64,000 nt of DNA from CAYNQK01 sp964470375 (lineage in GTDB: Bacteria > Spirochaetota > Spirochaetia > Treponematales > JBGSOB01), in assembly GCA_964470375.1 (NCBI GenBank), contig CAYYCP010000001.1, positions 62,001 to 126,000 on the forward strand, given 5' to 3'. The position numbers and the translations under genes are program-made. The notes under the pieces were generated by a model. The model had not been told where the DNA came from. It did not search any database and saw nothing but the letters and a program-made list of their open reading frames with translations. Below, piece after piece: positions 52,287-60,836 of the stretch (positions are counted from its first letter, which is position 1; the number at the start of each line of letters is the position of its first letter).

Positions 52287-53492
52287 CTAGTCCCTTTCCT
52301 TCCACATCCCGTCTTCGCGCGGGAAGCGCTTATCGAATTCCACCCGATTCACCCGGAAACCCTCCAGCGATAGGAGGAAGCGCATGGCGCTGGCCCTCTC
52401 GATATCCACCGGTACGCGCTGTCCGGTGGTCAGGAAGGATACCGGGCAGCGCCGCTCCCCCAACGCCGAGAGGATGTTGCCCACGTGCAGGGTCTCGTCC
52501 AGCTTGGTGATGATGACCGACTTGTAGCCGAAGGGCTCGAACTGGCGCATGATCTCAAGCATATCGCGCGCTTTGGTACCGGCGGACATGGCCAGGTGCG
52601 GCTCGGCTCCGGGCCCGCAGGCTTCCAGGATCTCCTTCATCTCGGCCAGCTTCACCGCGTCGCGCGGGCTCTTGCCGATGGTGTCCACCAGCAGCATGTC
52701 TGCGTCCTCGCGGTGCATGTCGACGGTCTTCTTGAGGTCCTGGTAAGTCTCCACCGATGAAAATGGTATGCGCATTATCTCGGCGTAGGTCTCCATCTGC
52801 TGGCGCGCGCCGATGCGGTAATTGTCGATGCTGACGATGCGCAGGCGGGCCTGCCGCGCTCCCCGCCGGGGCATGGCGTAGGTGGCCGCCAGCTTGGCTA
52901 TGGTGGTGGTCTTGCCCACCCCGGTCGGGCCCACAAGGGCCACCACGCGGGCGCGGGTCGAATCGGGCTCGGGCTCCCGGAAGATTTCCACCATCTCGCC
53001 GATCCAGCCCAGCAGGGCGTCCTGGGCGGCGAAGTAGTCGTCCAATCCGGCCAGGGGGAATTCGCGCTTGAGCCGCTCGATGAAACGCTGTTCCGCCTCG
53101 GGGGTGAAGTCATTCAAGCGCAGCAAGCCAGAGAGCTTGGCCAGGGTCGGATGCTCGGCGGCCTGTGCCTGCTCGCGCAGCCCCCCCGACTCCACGCGCT
53201 CCTTGATCTCCTGGATATCCTTGGCCATCTGCAGGATCTGCTGGGCGGCCTGGTCCGTGCGGGCCTGGGCGATGATCTTGCGCTTCTCCTCCTCCAGGTC
53301 CACTGCTATCGGGCGCGGGCGCTCGGCGGGAATGTAGCCTTGCACCTCCACCCCGTCGCGCCTCAAGATGCCGAACAGCCCCGGCAAGCGCACTGTCTTG
53401 TGCATCAGTATGCGCGCGGAATCGCCGTACTTCTCGCGCACTTTTTCGATGGCCTTCGAATGCGTTTCGGCCGTCTCAGTGAAATACCGCAT
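52287..53492 (-). CDS. flhF: FlhF SRP-type GTPase
   Basis: The protein has 401 residues. FlhF is a signal-recognition-particle-like GTPase that sets the place of flagella at the pole. The N-terminal basic part (residues 1-100) is less conserved. The NG domain has VALVGPTGVGKTTTIAKLA (P-loop, 188-196), IVSIDNYRIGARQQMETYA, LLVDTIGKSPRDAVK and VIITKLDETLHVGNILS, followed by FLTTGQRVPVDIERA. The gene lies between flhA and flhG, as in T. pallidum. The start follows the flhA stop after 37 bases. Confidence 0.95.
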   Translation of the reverse strand: MRYFTETAETHSKAIEKVREKYGDSARILMHKTVRLPGLFGILRRDGVEVQGYIPAERPRPIAVDLEEEKRKIIAQARTDQAAQQILQMAKDIQEIKERVESGGLREQAQAAEHPTLAKLSGLLRLNDFTPEAEQRFIERLKREFPLAGLDDYFAAQDALLGWIGEMVEIFREPEPDSTRARVVALVGPTGVGKTTTIAKLAATYAMPRRGARQARLRIVSIDNYRIGARQQMETYAEIMRIPFSSVETYQDLKKTVDMHREDADMLLVDTIGKSPRDAVKLAEMKEILEACGPGAEPHLAMSAGTKARDMLEIMRQFEPFGYKSVIITKLDETLHVGNILSALGERRCPVSFLTTGQRVPVDIERASAMRFLLSLEGFRVNRVEFDKRFPREDGMWKERD

Positions 53493-53529
53493 TTCCCCCC
53501 CCAGCTCCGCGGGCCTCTCTGGCTACGGG

Positions 53530-55617
53530 CTATTCCAGCCGGATTTCCCCGGCTACCTCTACCTTCATGTCGCTGACCACTTCCAGGACCGAGAGCACCG
53601 TCAAGTCCGGTATCTCGCGCTCTGAGGAAGACTTCACCAGGGCGCGGGCGGCTTCCGACGCCAGGATGATCGGATAGAGGCCCTTCTCCTGCATGCCGCG
53701 CACGGCCTGCGTCAGGGCCTTTATCCATTGCCGCTGCATAGCGGGCTCCAGGGCCGACACGGCACCCTGGGTCGAGTCCACGCGCGATTCGATGATCTTC
53801 TGTTCCAGCTGCGGATCCAGGGTGAGCACCTTGAGGACCTTGTCCTGGTCCGCGTACTGGAGGCTGATCTGGCGCCCCAGGGCCTGACGGGCCTTCTCCA
53901 CCAGGAAGCCCGGGTCGCGGGTGACTCCCGAGTAGTCCGCCAGGGTCTCCAGGATGGCGACCATGTTCCGAATGGACACCTGTTCGCGAAGGAGGCCCTG
54001 CAGGACCTTCTGCACTTCGCCCACGCCAAGGCCCTTCATGGCCTCCTCCACCACCGCGGGGTAGTCTTTCTTGAGCGCGTCCAGGATGGACTGGACCTCC
54101 TGGCGCCCCAGGATTTCTGAGGCATGGCGCTTGATGATCTCCGTCAGATGTGTGGCGATGATCGAGGGCGGATCCACTACGGTGTAGCCTGCCCGCTCGG
54201 CGCGCTCGCGGTTTTCCTCGGTTATCCATAGGGCCGGCAGGCCGAAGGCGGGGTCGCGGGTGCGCTCGCCCTCGATCTCCTCGGTGACGCCGCCCGGGTT
54301 GATGGATAGATATGAGCCCATGCGGATCACCCCGCGGCCCACCTCCACGCCCTTGATCTTGAAGCAGTACTCGCTGGGCTCCAAACGCATATTGTCGATG
54401 ATGCGGATGTGCGGCACCACCAGGCCCATGTCCAGGGCTGATTCGCGGCGTATGCGGGTGACCCGCTCCAGGAGCTCGGCCCCTTTGTCTTTGTCCACCA
54501 GCGGTATCAGGCCGTAGCCCAGCTCAAGGGAAATGGGGTCGAGCGGCACCACCGGCGAGAGCTCGGCCGGGGCCTTAGCCCGCCGGTCGCCCTCCTGGGC
54601 CTTTGAGGCCTCGGCCTTGGCCTTGGCCTTCTCCTTCCTGCCCAGGCGGAAGGCCAGGTAGCCCAGGCCGGCGGACATGGGGATGAGGAGGTACCAGGGG
54701 AAGCCGCGCAGGAAGGACAGGATGAACAGCACCGCCGCGGCCACCCAGTACATGCGCGAGTTGCGCGAGAATTGGTCGCCTACCTCGTCACCGAAGCTGC
54801 CATCCGAGTTGGCCCGGGTGACGATCACGCCGGTGGCCGTGGACACCAGGAAGGCCGGCAGCTGCGAGAGCAGGCCGTCGCCGATGGTCAGAACGGTGTA
54901 GGTGGATGCGGCGCCGGCGAAGTCCTCGCCCCTGAAGACCATGCCCACGATAAAGCCAGCCAGCATGTTCACCAGGGAGATGAAGATGCCCAGCTTGACG
55001 TTGCCCGACACGAATTTGGAGGCTCCGTCCATCTGCCCGTAGAAGTTGATCTCCTTCTGCAAGTCCTCCTTGCGCTTGCGGGCCTCCTCCTCGCTGATGG
55101 CCCCCGAATTGTACTCGGCCTCTATGGCCATCTGCTTGGCCGGGTAGCCGTCCAGGGTGAAGCGCGCGGCCACCTCGGCTATGCGGGTGGAGCCCTTGGT
55201 GATGACGATGGCCTGCATGGCGATGATGATGACGAAGATGACGAAGCCCACCACTATGCCCTGCGAGCCGGAAGCCCCGACTACGAAGCTGGAGAAGGCC
55301 TTGATCATGCGTCCGTCGAAGCGCTCACCCTGGCTGATGATCAGGCGCGTGGAGGAGATGTTGAGGGCCAGTCCGAAGACCGTGGTCACCAGGATCATGG
55401 TGGGGAAAATGCTGAATTCAATGGCCTTGCGGGTGTTGAGCACTATCAGCAGGATCAGCACCGCCACCACCAGGTTGACGGCCATCAGCAGGTCCAGCAG
55501 CACCGTGGGCAGGGGGATGACGATCATCATGACCGCCGCCACCACGGCGGCCATCACGGCCGTATCGCGCTGGTTGGCGCCCAGGGCTCCCTTTATGATC
55601 CTTTGCACGTCAGCCAT
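53530..55617 (-). CDS. flhA: Flagellar export gate protein FlhA
   Basis: The protein has 695 residues, the family length. FlhA forms the inner-membrane export gate ring; its cytoplasmic part binds chaperone-substrate pairs. The first 330 residues have seven or eight hydrophobic helices, for example AAVVAAVMMIVIPLPTVLLDLLMAVNLVVAVLILLIVL and FSIFPTMILVTTVFGLALNISSTRLIIS. The FHIPEP region follows: GAAST, LTIGDGLLSQLPAFLVSTATGVIVTR. The soluble C-terminal domain starts around residue 360 (LELGYGLIPLVDKDKGAELLERVTRIRRE). It is 39 bases downstream of flhB. Confidence 0.96.
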   Translation of the reverse strand: MADVQRIIKGALGANQRDTAVMAAVVAAVMMIVIPLPTVLLDLLMAVNLVVAVLILLIVLNTRKAIEFSIFPTMILVTTVFGLALNISSTRLIISQGERFDGRMIKAFSSFVVGASGSQGIVVGFVIFVIIIAMQAIVITKGSTRIAEVAARFTLDGYPAKQMAIEAEYNSGAISEEEARKRKEDLQKEINFYGQMDGASKFVSGNVKLGIFISLVNMLAGFIVGMVFRGEDFAGAASTYTVLTIGDGLLSQLPAFLVSTATGVIVTRANSDGSFGDEVGDQFSRNSRMYWVAAAVLFILSFLRGFPWYLLIPMSAGLGYLAFRLGRKEKAKAKAEASKAQEGDRRAKAPAELSPVVPLDPISLELGYGLIPLVDKDKGAELLERVTRIRRESALDMGLVVPHIRIIDNMRLEPSEYCFKIKGVEVGRGVIRMGSYLSINPGGVTEEIEGERTRDPAFGLPALWITEENRERAERAGYTVVDPPSIIATHLTEIIKRHASEILGRQEVQSILDALKKDYPAVVEEAMKGLGVGEVQKVLQGLLREQVSIRNMVAILETLADYSGVTRDPGFLVEKARQALGRQISLQYADQDKVLKVLTLDPQLEQKIIESRVDSTQGAVSALEPAMQRQWIKALTQAVRGMQEKGLYPIILASEAARALVKSSSEREIPDLTVLSVLEVVSDMKVEVAGEIRLE

Positions 55618-55656
55618 GGCATCCTCCCATCAAGCCGCCCGAGCCGCCCGTCCAGC

Positions 55657-56919
55657 TCATACCGCCTGCCCCGCGGCGCTCCGCTCGACTTCCGCCCGCG
55701 ATTTCTCGTCGGCCATGTAGATATGGGCCAGGATGCCGGCGATCGCCTCGTAGTACTTCTCCGGGATGAGGTCGCCCACCTCGGCCTCGGCGTACAGGGC
55801 CCGCGCCAGGGGCTTGTTCTCCACCACCGGGACGCCGCTCTCCCGGGCGATGGCGCGTATCCGCAAGGCTACCTCGTCGGCCCCCTTGGCGGTCACCTCG
55901 GGGGCGTTCATGGACTCGCGCTCCCAGCGCAGGGCTACGGCATAATGGGTCGGGTTGGTCAGGACCACGGTGGACTCCGGCACGACCTTGGCGATGTTGC
56001 GCGTGAGGAGCTCGCGCATGCGCTCGCGCAGGCGGCTCTTGATGAGGGGATCACCCTCATACATCTTGCGCTCCTCCTTGACCTCCTCCTTGGTCATGCG
56101 CAGCGACTCGCGGTACTGCCAACGCTGGAAGAGAAGATCCGGTACAGAGAAGGCCAGCATGATGAGGGCCGCCTCCAGGAGCACCCGAACGCCTATCCCG
56201 GACACGTAGGCCAGAGAGTCGAGCAGGGTCAAGCCGAACAGGGAGGCCAGCTTGGGGAATTCCGAGCTCAGGTTCATCCATGCCACCAGGGCGATGGCGG
56301 CCACCTTGACTATGGACTTGGCCAGATTGTAGGCCCCCTCGATGGAGAAGAGGCTGCGCTTGAAGTACTGCCCGAAGCGCGGCACGATCCGGCTCAGATC
56401 CGGAGTGATGGGCTTCAGGGTGAAATTGAAGCCCACCTGGAGGAGGTTGGAGAAGACGGCGCTGACCAGGGCCACCGCGGCTATGGGCGTGGCCAGACGC
56501 AGGAAGAAGCCCAGGGCCGCCTTGGCTAAAAGCCCGCCCTGCCCCACCGGGTCGGCCTCAGATATAAGGGAGAAATAGTAGTGGACCATGTCGGCCAGGG
56601 CATCCAGCATGGAAGGCGCGGCTATCACCAGGGTCAGGGCCGGGAGGAGGAGGCCCAGGGAGCCCACTAGCTCCTGGCTCTTGGCTACCCGGCCCTCCTC
56701 CCGAGCCTTTTTGATGCGGTACTCGGTGGGCTCCTCGGTGCGGCCCTCTTCCTCAGCGGCGAACCACTGAAGGTGGATCAAGCGGGGATCCTGGACGGCC
56801 GGCTCCAGGAAGCGGCCGATTTCCGTCTGGCCGTCAGCGGCTGGACTCTCCGCGCCGGCAGGCGTCAACCCGATGTCGCCGGGTGCCGGAAGCTCGGCGG
56901 ACGCGTATGCGGTTCTCAC
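55657..56919 (-). CDS. flhB: Flagellar export gate protein FlhB, N-terminally extended
   Basis: The protein has 420 residues. FlhB controls the substrate switch of the flagellar export system. Four membrane helices lie between about residues 90 and 270. The self-cleavage motif NPTH is in VVLTNPTHYAVALRWE. The usual start (EEGRTEEPTEYRIKKAREEGRVAKSQEL) begins only near residue 56; the 55 residues before it are Ala/Pro-rich and unusual for the family. ATG 56919 overlaps the fliR stop by four bases. A shorter in-frame start exists only if an unusual codon is used, so I keep the long form. Confidence 0.95.
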   Translation of the reverse strand: MRTAYASAELPAPGDIGLTPAGAESPAADGQTEIGRFLEPAVQDPRLIHLQWFAAEEEGRTEEPTEYRIKKAREEGRVAKSQELVGSLGLLLPALTLVIAAPSMLDALADMVHYYFSLISEADPVGQGGLLAKAALGFFLRLATPIAAVALVSAVFSNLLQVGFNFTLKPITPDLSRIVPRFGQYFKRSLFSIEGAYNLAKSIVKVAAIALVAWMNLSSEFPKLASLFGLTLLDSLAYVSGIGVRVLLEAALIMLAFSVPDLLFQRWQYRESLRMTKEEVKEERKMYEGDPLIKSRLRERMRELLTRNIAKVVPESTVVLTNPTHYAVALRWERESMNAPEVTAKGADEVALRIRAIARESGVPVVENKPLARALYAEAEVGDLIPEKYYEAIAGILAHIYMADEKSRAEVERSAAGQAV

Positions 56920-57698
56920 GGCGCTACCCCCGCCACCAGCCGTCCTATGCCGTCGAAGCCGGCCGAGATCATCCGCGAGAAGGCCTCCATCATGGCCGGG
57001 AGGCAGGCCACCAGGAGGAGGAAGGCCACCGATATGGAGAGAGGGAAGCCCTCGGTGAGGAGGTTCATCTGGGGGGCGGCCTTGGAGAGGAGGCCGGTGG
57101 TCAGGGAGACGATGAAGAGGGTCCCCAGGATGGGCATGGCCAGGGTCAGCGAATTCAAGAAGAGGCCCGAGCCGGCCGACAGGAGGTGCTCGAAGAGGTT
57201 CTGGCGCATGCCCACCAGGTCCACCGCCCGCAGGGCCTTGAAGGAACCCAGAATTCCCGTCACGAAGTACATCCTGAAGCCCTGGGTGGAGAGGAGGACC
57301 AGCATGGCCACCAGGTTGAGGAACTGGCCTATCAGGGGAATCTCCTCCTGGGCCAGGGGGTCAAAGACCTCCGAGGCGCTGAAGCCCATCTGCAGGGAAA
57401 AGAGCTGTCCGGCCATGGTGAAGGCCGCGTAGCACAGGGTCAGGAAGAAACCGATGATGAGGCCGATGGCGGCCTCGCCGACCACAAGGAGGGCGTACTG
57501 CAGGCCCTGGTCCGGGACGGGGTAGCCCATCTCCCTGACCCAGGGGTAAACGGCGAAGGCGGCGAAGCCGGCCAAGGCCACCTTGGCCGGCTGGGGCACG
57601 GAATCCGACGAGAGCAGGGGGGCGGTCTCCACCATGGCCAAGGTGCGCGCGGCGATGAGGAAGAAGATCTGCGCGTGGGCCACCAGGTCGGCGAACAT
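56916..57698 (-). CDS. fliR: Flagellar export gate protein FliR
   Basis: The protein has 260 residues, the family length, with about six hydrophobic helices. It forms the export gate core with FliP and FliQ. Conserved parts include FLIAARTLAMVETAPLLSSDSVPQPAKVALAGF at the start, ALLVVGEAAIGLIIGF and LAMPILGTLFIVSLTTGLLSKAAPQMNLL, which match FliR. Its stop overlaps the flhB start. The fliQ gene is seven bases upstream. Confidence 0.95.
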   Translation of the reverse strand: MFADLVAHAQIFFLIAARTLAMVETAPLLSSDSVPQPAKVALAGFAAFAVYPWVREMGYPVPDQGLQYALLVVGEAAIGLIIGFFLTLCYAAFTMAGQLFSLQMGFSASEVFDPLAQEEIPLIGQFLNLVAMLVLLSTQGFRMYFVTGILGSFKALRAVDLVGMRQNLFEHLLSAGSGLFLNSLTLAMPILGTLFIVSLTTGLLSKAAPQMNLLTEGFPLSISVAFLLLVACLPAMMEAFSRMISAGFDGIGRLVAGVAP

Positions 57699-57705
57699 GA
57701 GCGGC

Positions 57706-57978
57706 CTACCTCAGCTCCGATATGGTCGAAAACAGGTTCACGGCATACTCCCTGAGACTGCCGATCATCCAGCCGCCCAGGAGAAATAGGACGAGTAGGA
57801 TGGCCGCTATCTTGGGCACGAAGGTCAGGGTCTGCTCTTGGATTGAGGTGGTGGCCTGGAATATCGACACCACCAGGCCCACCGCCATGGCCACCAGGAG
57901 TACCGGGGCCGCCAGGAGAACCACTTGCATGATGCCGCCCCTCAGGACGGCCACCGCCTCGCCGATATCCATCGCCAT
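57706..57978 (-). CDS. fliQ: Flagellar export gate protein FliQ
   Basis: The protein has 90 residues with two hydrophobic helices separated by the FliQ signature: VVLLAAPVLLVAMAVGLVVSIFQATTSIQEQTLTFVPKIAAILLVLFLLGGWM. FliQ wraps the FliP/FliR core in the export gate. The size is normal. The next gene, fliR, starts seven bases after its stop, and fliP ends four bases before its start. Confidence 0.96.
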   Translation of the reverse strand: MAMDIGEAVAVLRGGIMQVVLLAAPVLLVAMAVGLVVSIFQATTSIQEQTLTFVPKIAAILLVLFLLGGWMIGSLREYAVNLFSTISELR

Positions 57979-57982
57979 CCCC

Positions 57983-58849
57983 CTACATCATGGCGAACGA
58001 GGCCACGATCTCGCGCGTGAGCAGCCCCCAGCCGTTCATGACCACGAAGAGGACGATCTTGAAGGGCGTCGATATCATGACCGGCGGCAGCATGATCATG
58101 CCCATCGACATGAGGATTGAAGCAACCACCATGTCGATCACGATGAAAGGCACGTACAGAAGGATGCCTATCCTGAAGGCCACCTCCAGCTCGTTCAGGA
58201 TGAAGGCCGGGATGAGGACATAGGTCGGCACGTCGGCCAGGGTGGCCGGCTTATCCAGGCCGCGCATGGACATGAACAGGCGGATATTGTCCGGATTGTC
58301 CTTCATCTGTGAGTACATGAATATGCGCAGGGGCTTTTCAGCCGCAGTGTAGGCTTCTTGAACCCCTATCTCGCCGCGCGAGAGGGGCTGGATGGAGTCG
58401 GCGTTGATGCGCTGGAACACCGGCCACATGATGAAGATGGTCAGGAAGAGGGAGATACCCATGATCACCGAGTTGGGCGGGGCCTGCTGGAGGGACAGAG
58501 CCTTCTTGGTGAAGTCCAGCACGATGGACACCCGCAGGAAGCTTGTCAGCAGGATGATCAGGGAGGGCGCCAGCGAGAGGACCGTCAGGAGGAGGAGAAG
58601 CTGGACCGAGAAGGCCACCTCCTTGCCGCTCGAGGGACTGCGGATGCTCACATCCACGAAGGGGATGGCGGGCAGGGTTGCGCTGGGCAGGGATACATTG
58701 CCCCGGGCGGACGGGGCGGCGCTGGGCACCGGCACCCGGGTGGCGGAGTCGGCCGGGCCGAAGGGGAATTCCTGGGCCGCCGCCCGCCCCTTGAGCGCGG
58801 CCGCGCCCAAGGCTAGGACAACGGTGACTATGGCGAGACTCCTTCTCAT
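57983..58849 (-). CDS. fliP: Flagellar export gate protein FliP
   Basis: The protein has 288 residues with an N-terminal signal peptide (LAIVTVVLALGAAALKGRAAAQ), as most FliP proteins have. The conserved core follows: LLLLTVLSLAPSLIILLTSFLRVSIVLDFTKKALSLQQAPPNSVIMGISLFLTIFIMWPVFQRIN, then ADVPTYVLIPAFILNELEVAFRIGILLYVPFIVIDMVVASILMSMGMIMLPPVMISTPFKIVLFV. FliP is the pentameric core of the export gate. Start ATG 58849 lies about 80 bases past the fliO stop. Confidence 0.96.
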   Translation of the reverse strand: MRRSLAIVTVVLALGAAALKGRAAAQEFPFGPADSATRVPVPSAAPSARGNVSLPSATLPAIPFVDVSIRSPSSGKEVAFSVQLLLLLTVLSLAPSLIILLTSFLRVSIVLDFTKKALSLQQAPPNSVIMGISLFLTIFIMWPVFQRINADSIQPLSRGEIGVQEAYTAAEKPLRIFMYSQMKDNPDNIRLFMSMRGLDKPATLADVPTYVLIPAFILNELEVAFRIGILLYVPFIVIDMVVASILMSMGMIMLPPVMISTPFKIVLFVVMNGWGLLTREIVASFAMM

Positions 58850-58931
58850 GCCCCCCTCCCATCAGCTTCCGCGGCCCCCGCCGCGTTCTCGGAACGCCCT
58901 CATGGCGTCCGGCCCCGTCCCTGCGGCGGGC

Positions 58932-59534
58932 TTATTTCAGCCTGTTCAGGCGCTCCCTCTGGCGCGAGAGGAAATCCATCTGGTCGCCGCCGCCCCTATG
59001 TCCGGCGCGTCCCCTCCCTCCCAGGACCGACTCCAGAAGGGCGGCGAAGCCTCGTCCGGCCTTGGGCGCCTTCTGGGCCTCCAGCTCGAGGCCATCGAGG
59101 TATTCCTTATCGTCGATTTCCGCGATCAGCGAGACCGAGGACTCGCCACTCCCCAGGAGGAAGCCTCGTCCGCCGGCCTTTACCACATGCACGGCCCGCC
59201 CGGGGGCCAGGGTGGTGCTGGCCAGGAGGGCCACCGGAGGCAGGCTGGATTTGGGCCCGCGGCGGGCCTTGAGCAAGAGGGCCACAACTCCATAGATGGC
59301 CAGAGCTACCAGCCCAAGGATGACGAGCATCTGGACGAAGGGCCATATCCCGGTCCCGGCCGGACCCTTGGCGGCCGCGCCCTGGCCGGCCGCATCCTGG
59401 ATGCCCAGGCTGGCCTCGTCGGGCAGGGCCGCTTGGGCCGAGGGCGAGGGACCCGCCTGGGCCGCGAGAGGCATTGACGCGTTGATGGCTAGATAGACGG
59501 CGGCCGAGACGGCCGCCAGGATGCGCTGCTTCGT
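58932..59534 (-). CDS. fliO: FliO/FliZ family protein with probable ACG start
   Basis: The first ATG in frame is at 59474 (180 residues), but it begins inside what looks like a signal peptide. Reading in frame upstream to an ACG at 59534 gives KQRILAAVSAAVYLAINAS before that Met, a normal n-region, hydrophobic core and later AAQA cleavage site. A perfect GGGAGGGGAG Shine-Dalgarno (59545-59536) sits just before the ACG. No ATG, GTG or TTG exists in that frame there. The mature part has a membrane helix (MLVILGLVALAIYGVVALLL) and a FliO-like domain (LAPGRAVHVVKAGGRGFLLGSGESSVSLI). FliO helps FliP assembly. Whether ACG is truly used or is a sequence error is open. Confidence 0.75.
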   Translation of the reverse strand, partial: TKQRILAAVSAAVYLAINASMPLAAQAGPSPSAQAALPDEASLGIQDAAGQGAAAKGPAGTGIWPFVQMLVILGLVALAIYGVVALLLKARRGPKSSLPPVALLASTTLAPGRAVHVVKAGGRGFLLGSGESSVSLIAEIDDKEYLDGLELEAQKAPKAGRGFAALLESVLGGRGRAGHRGGGDQMDFLSRQRERLNRLK

Positions 59535-59654
59535 ACTCCCCTCCCACAGTTCGTCACGAGCGCGCGCGGACCTGGATCCGCGCAGGATGTCGGGGCGGCT
59601 CGGCCGCCTTCATTTTTTATGCCCGGACGGTGTCTTTCCCCGCCGGGCCTCTTT
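59535..59654. other. Gap between fliO and fliY with hairpins
   Basis: These 120 bases hold the fliO ribosome binding site and two GC-rich stems on the minus strand, one GGCGGC/GCCGCC and one GCCCGG/CCGGGC. Neither is followed by a T run, so I do not call a terminator. No gene is seen. Confidence 0.4.
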
Positions 59655-60836
59655 TCAGCCCATGTCCACCATCCGCTCCATCGGAGAGACGATCTCCGTG
59701 ACGCGAACTCCGAAATTCTCGTCGATGACCACCACCTCGCCCTTGGCGATGAGCTTGTGGTTGACCAAAATATCCACCGGCTCGCCGGCCAGCTTCTCCA
59801 GCTCGATGATAGTGCCCTCGCCCATGCCCAGAATTTCCTTGATGAGCTTCTTCGTGCGCCCCAGCTCGACCGTCATCTCCATGTAGACGTCCATAATGAG
59901 GCCGATGTTTCCGGCTTCCTGGCCGAAGGCCTGGGGCTGGAGGCTTGGGAATTGCACCGATTGGACGTTGGGCGGATTCATGCCCATGACCGGCCCTGGA
60001 GCGTACTGGCCGAAGCCGGCCATGGCCCCCATGGCCTGGCCCTGACCGAAGCCCATGCCCGCGGCCTGGCCGAGGGCGGCCTGCCCCATACCCTGGCCGA
60101 AGACAGGCGCGGCGGCGGCCTGGGGAGCGCCGAAGGCTGGCATGGTCTGGGCTGAGGCCGCCTGCTCGAAGGACCCACCCTCGGCCCTGCCCCCGCCGGA
60201 TGCTAGGACGATGTCCTTGACGAAGCCGAGCGAGAATATCTCGACGAGCTTTTCGGCCTTGCCCTGGCCTATTTGGACCTGGTAGGTAACGCGCAGGAAG
60301 TCCCCGTCGGGCAATTTAGCCATCGCCTTGGGCACGAAGCTCCCGGAGGCCGGGGCGGTCTGGATGCTCTTGTTGCCGGTCTTTTCGGAGAATACCGTCA
60401 CGGTCGTGCCGGCCAGGGTGGAGATGGCTTCCTGGACCGCCGAGACGGCCATGTCGTCCAGCTCGGACAGCCCCTCCTCCTTGTTGGCCAGGGCGGCGAT
60501 GCGCAGGGCCAGCTCCTTGGACAAGATGTAGACGTGATCCCCGGGGACCCCGCCGGTCATCTCGGCGTCCACGGCCAGGACCTCCTCCGGCACGGATTGC
60601 AGGAGGGCGTCGCGGTTCACCAAGTCGGCCACAGGGCGCTGGAAGGTGGTCTGCTGCCCGGTGATGGTGAGCATATTCTGCCCCTGGGTGGCCAGGGTCT
60701 CCTCGAGCATGGCCAGGAAGGCCTTCTTCTCGGCCTCGCTCAGGCCGGCCCCGCCGCCGCCCGCGCCGCCCATCCCCGGATCGATGCCTGAAAGGAGAGC
60801 GTCTATCTCATCCTGCGAGAGGGATCCGTCGCTCAT
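59655..60836 (-). CDS. fliY: Flagellar switch protein FliY (FliN type)
   Basis: ATG 60836 gives 393 residues; a longer upstream form is only read-through inside fliM. FliY is a C-ring protein in spirochaetes. The first residues, LSQDEIDALLSGIDPG, match the CheY-P-binding peptide of FliM. The middle region (about residues 30-215) is less conserved and includes LSKELALRIAALANKEEGLSELDDMAVSAVQEAI, which resembles the CheC/FliM fold. A Met/Gly/Gln-rich linker (residues 230-290) leads to a FliN domain: MTVELGRTKKLIKEILGMGEGTIIELEKLAGEPVDILVNHKLIAKGEVVVIDENFGVRVTEI. It overlaps the fliM stop by four bases. Confidence 0.93.
   Translation of the reverse strand: MSDGSLSQDEIDALLSGIDPGMGGAGGGGAGLSEAEKKAFLAMLEETLATQGQNMLTITGQQTTFQRPVADLVNRDALLQSVPEEVLAVDAEMTGGVPGDHVYILSKELALRIAALANKEEGLSELDDMAVSAVQEAISTLAGTTVTVFSEKTGNKSIQTAPASGSFVPKAMAKLPDGDFLRVTYQVQIGQGKAEKLVEIFSLGFVKDIVLASGGGRAEGGSFEQAASAQTMPAFGAPQAAAAPVFGQGMGQAALGQAAGMGFGQGQAMGAMAGFGQYAPGPVMGMNPPNVQSVQFPSLQPQAFGQEAGNIGLIMDVYMEMTVELGRTKKLIKEILGMGEGTIIELEKLAGEPVDILVNHKLIAKGEVVVIDENFGVRVTEIVSPMERMVDMG

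Noticed and set aside
54772..56529. 585-codon open frame opposite flhA and flhB
   Set aside because: It spans two secure genes on the other strand and is rich in Gly, His and Asp as expected of an antisense frame.
59598..59645. Hairpins between fliO and fliY as a terminator
   Set aside because: No T run follows either stem on the transcribed strand.
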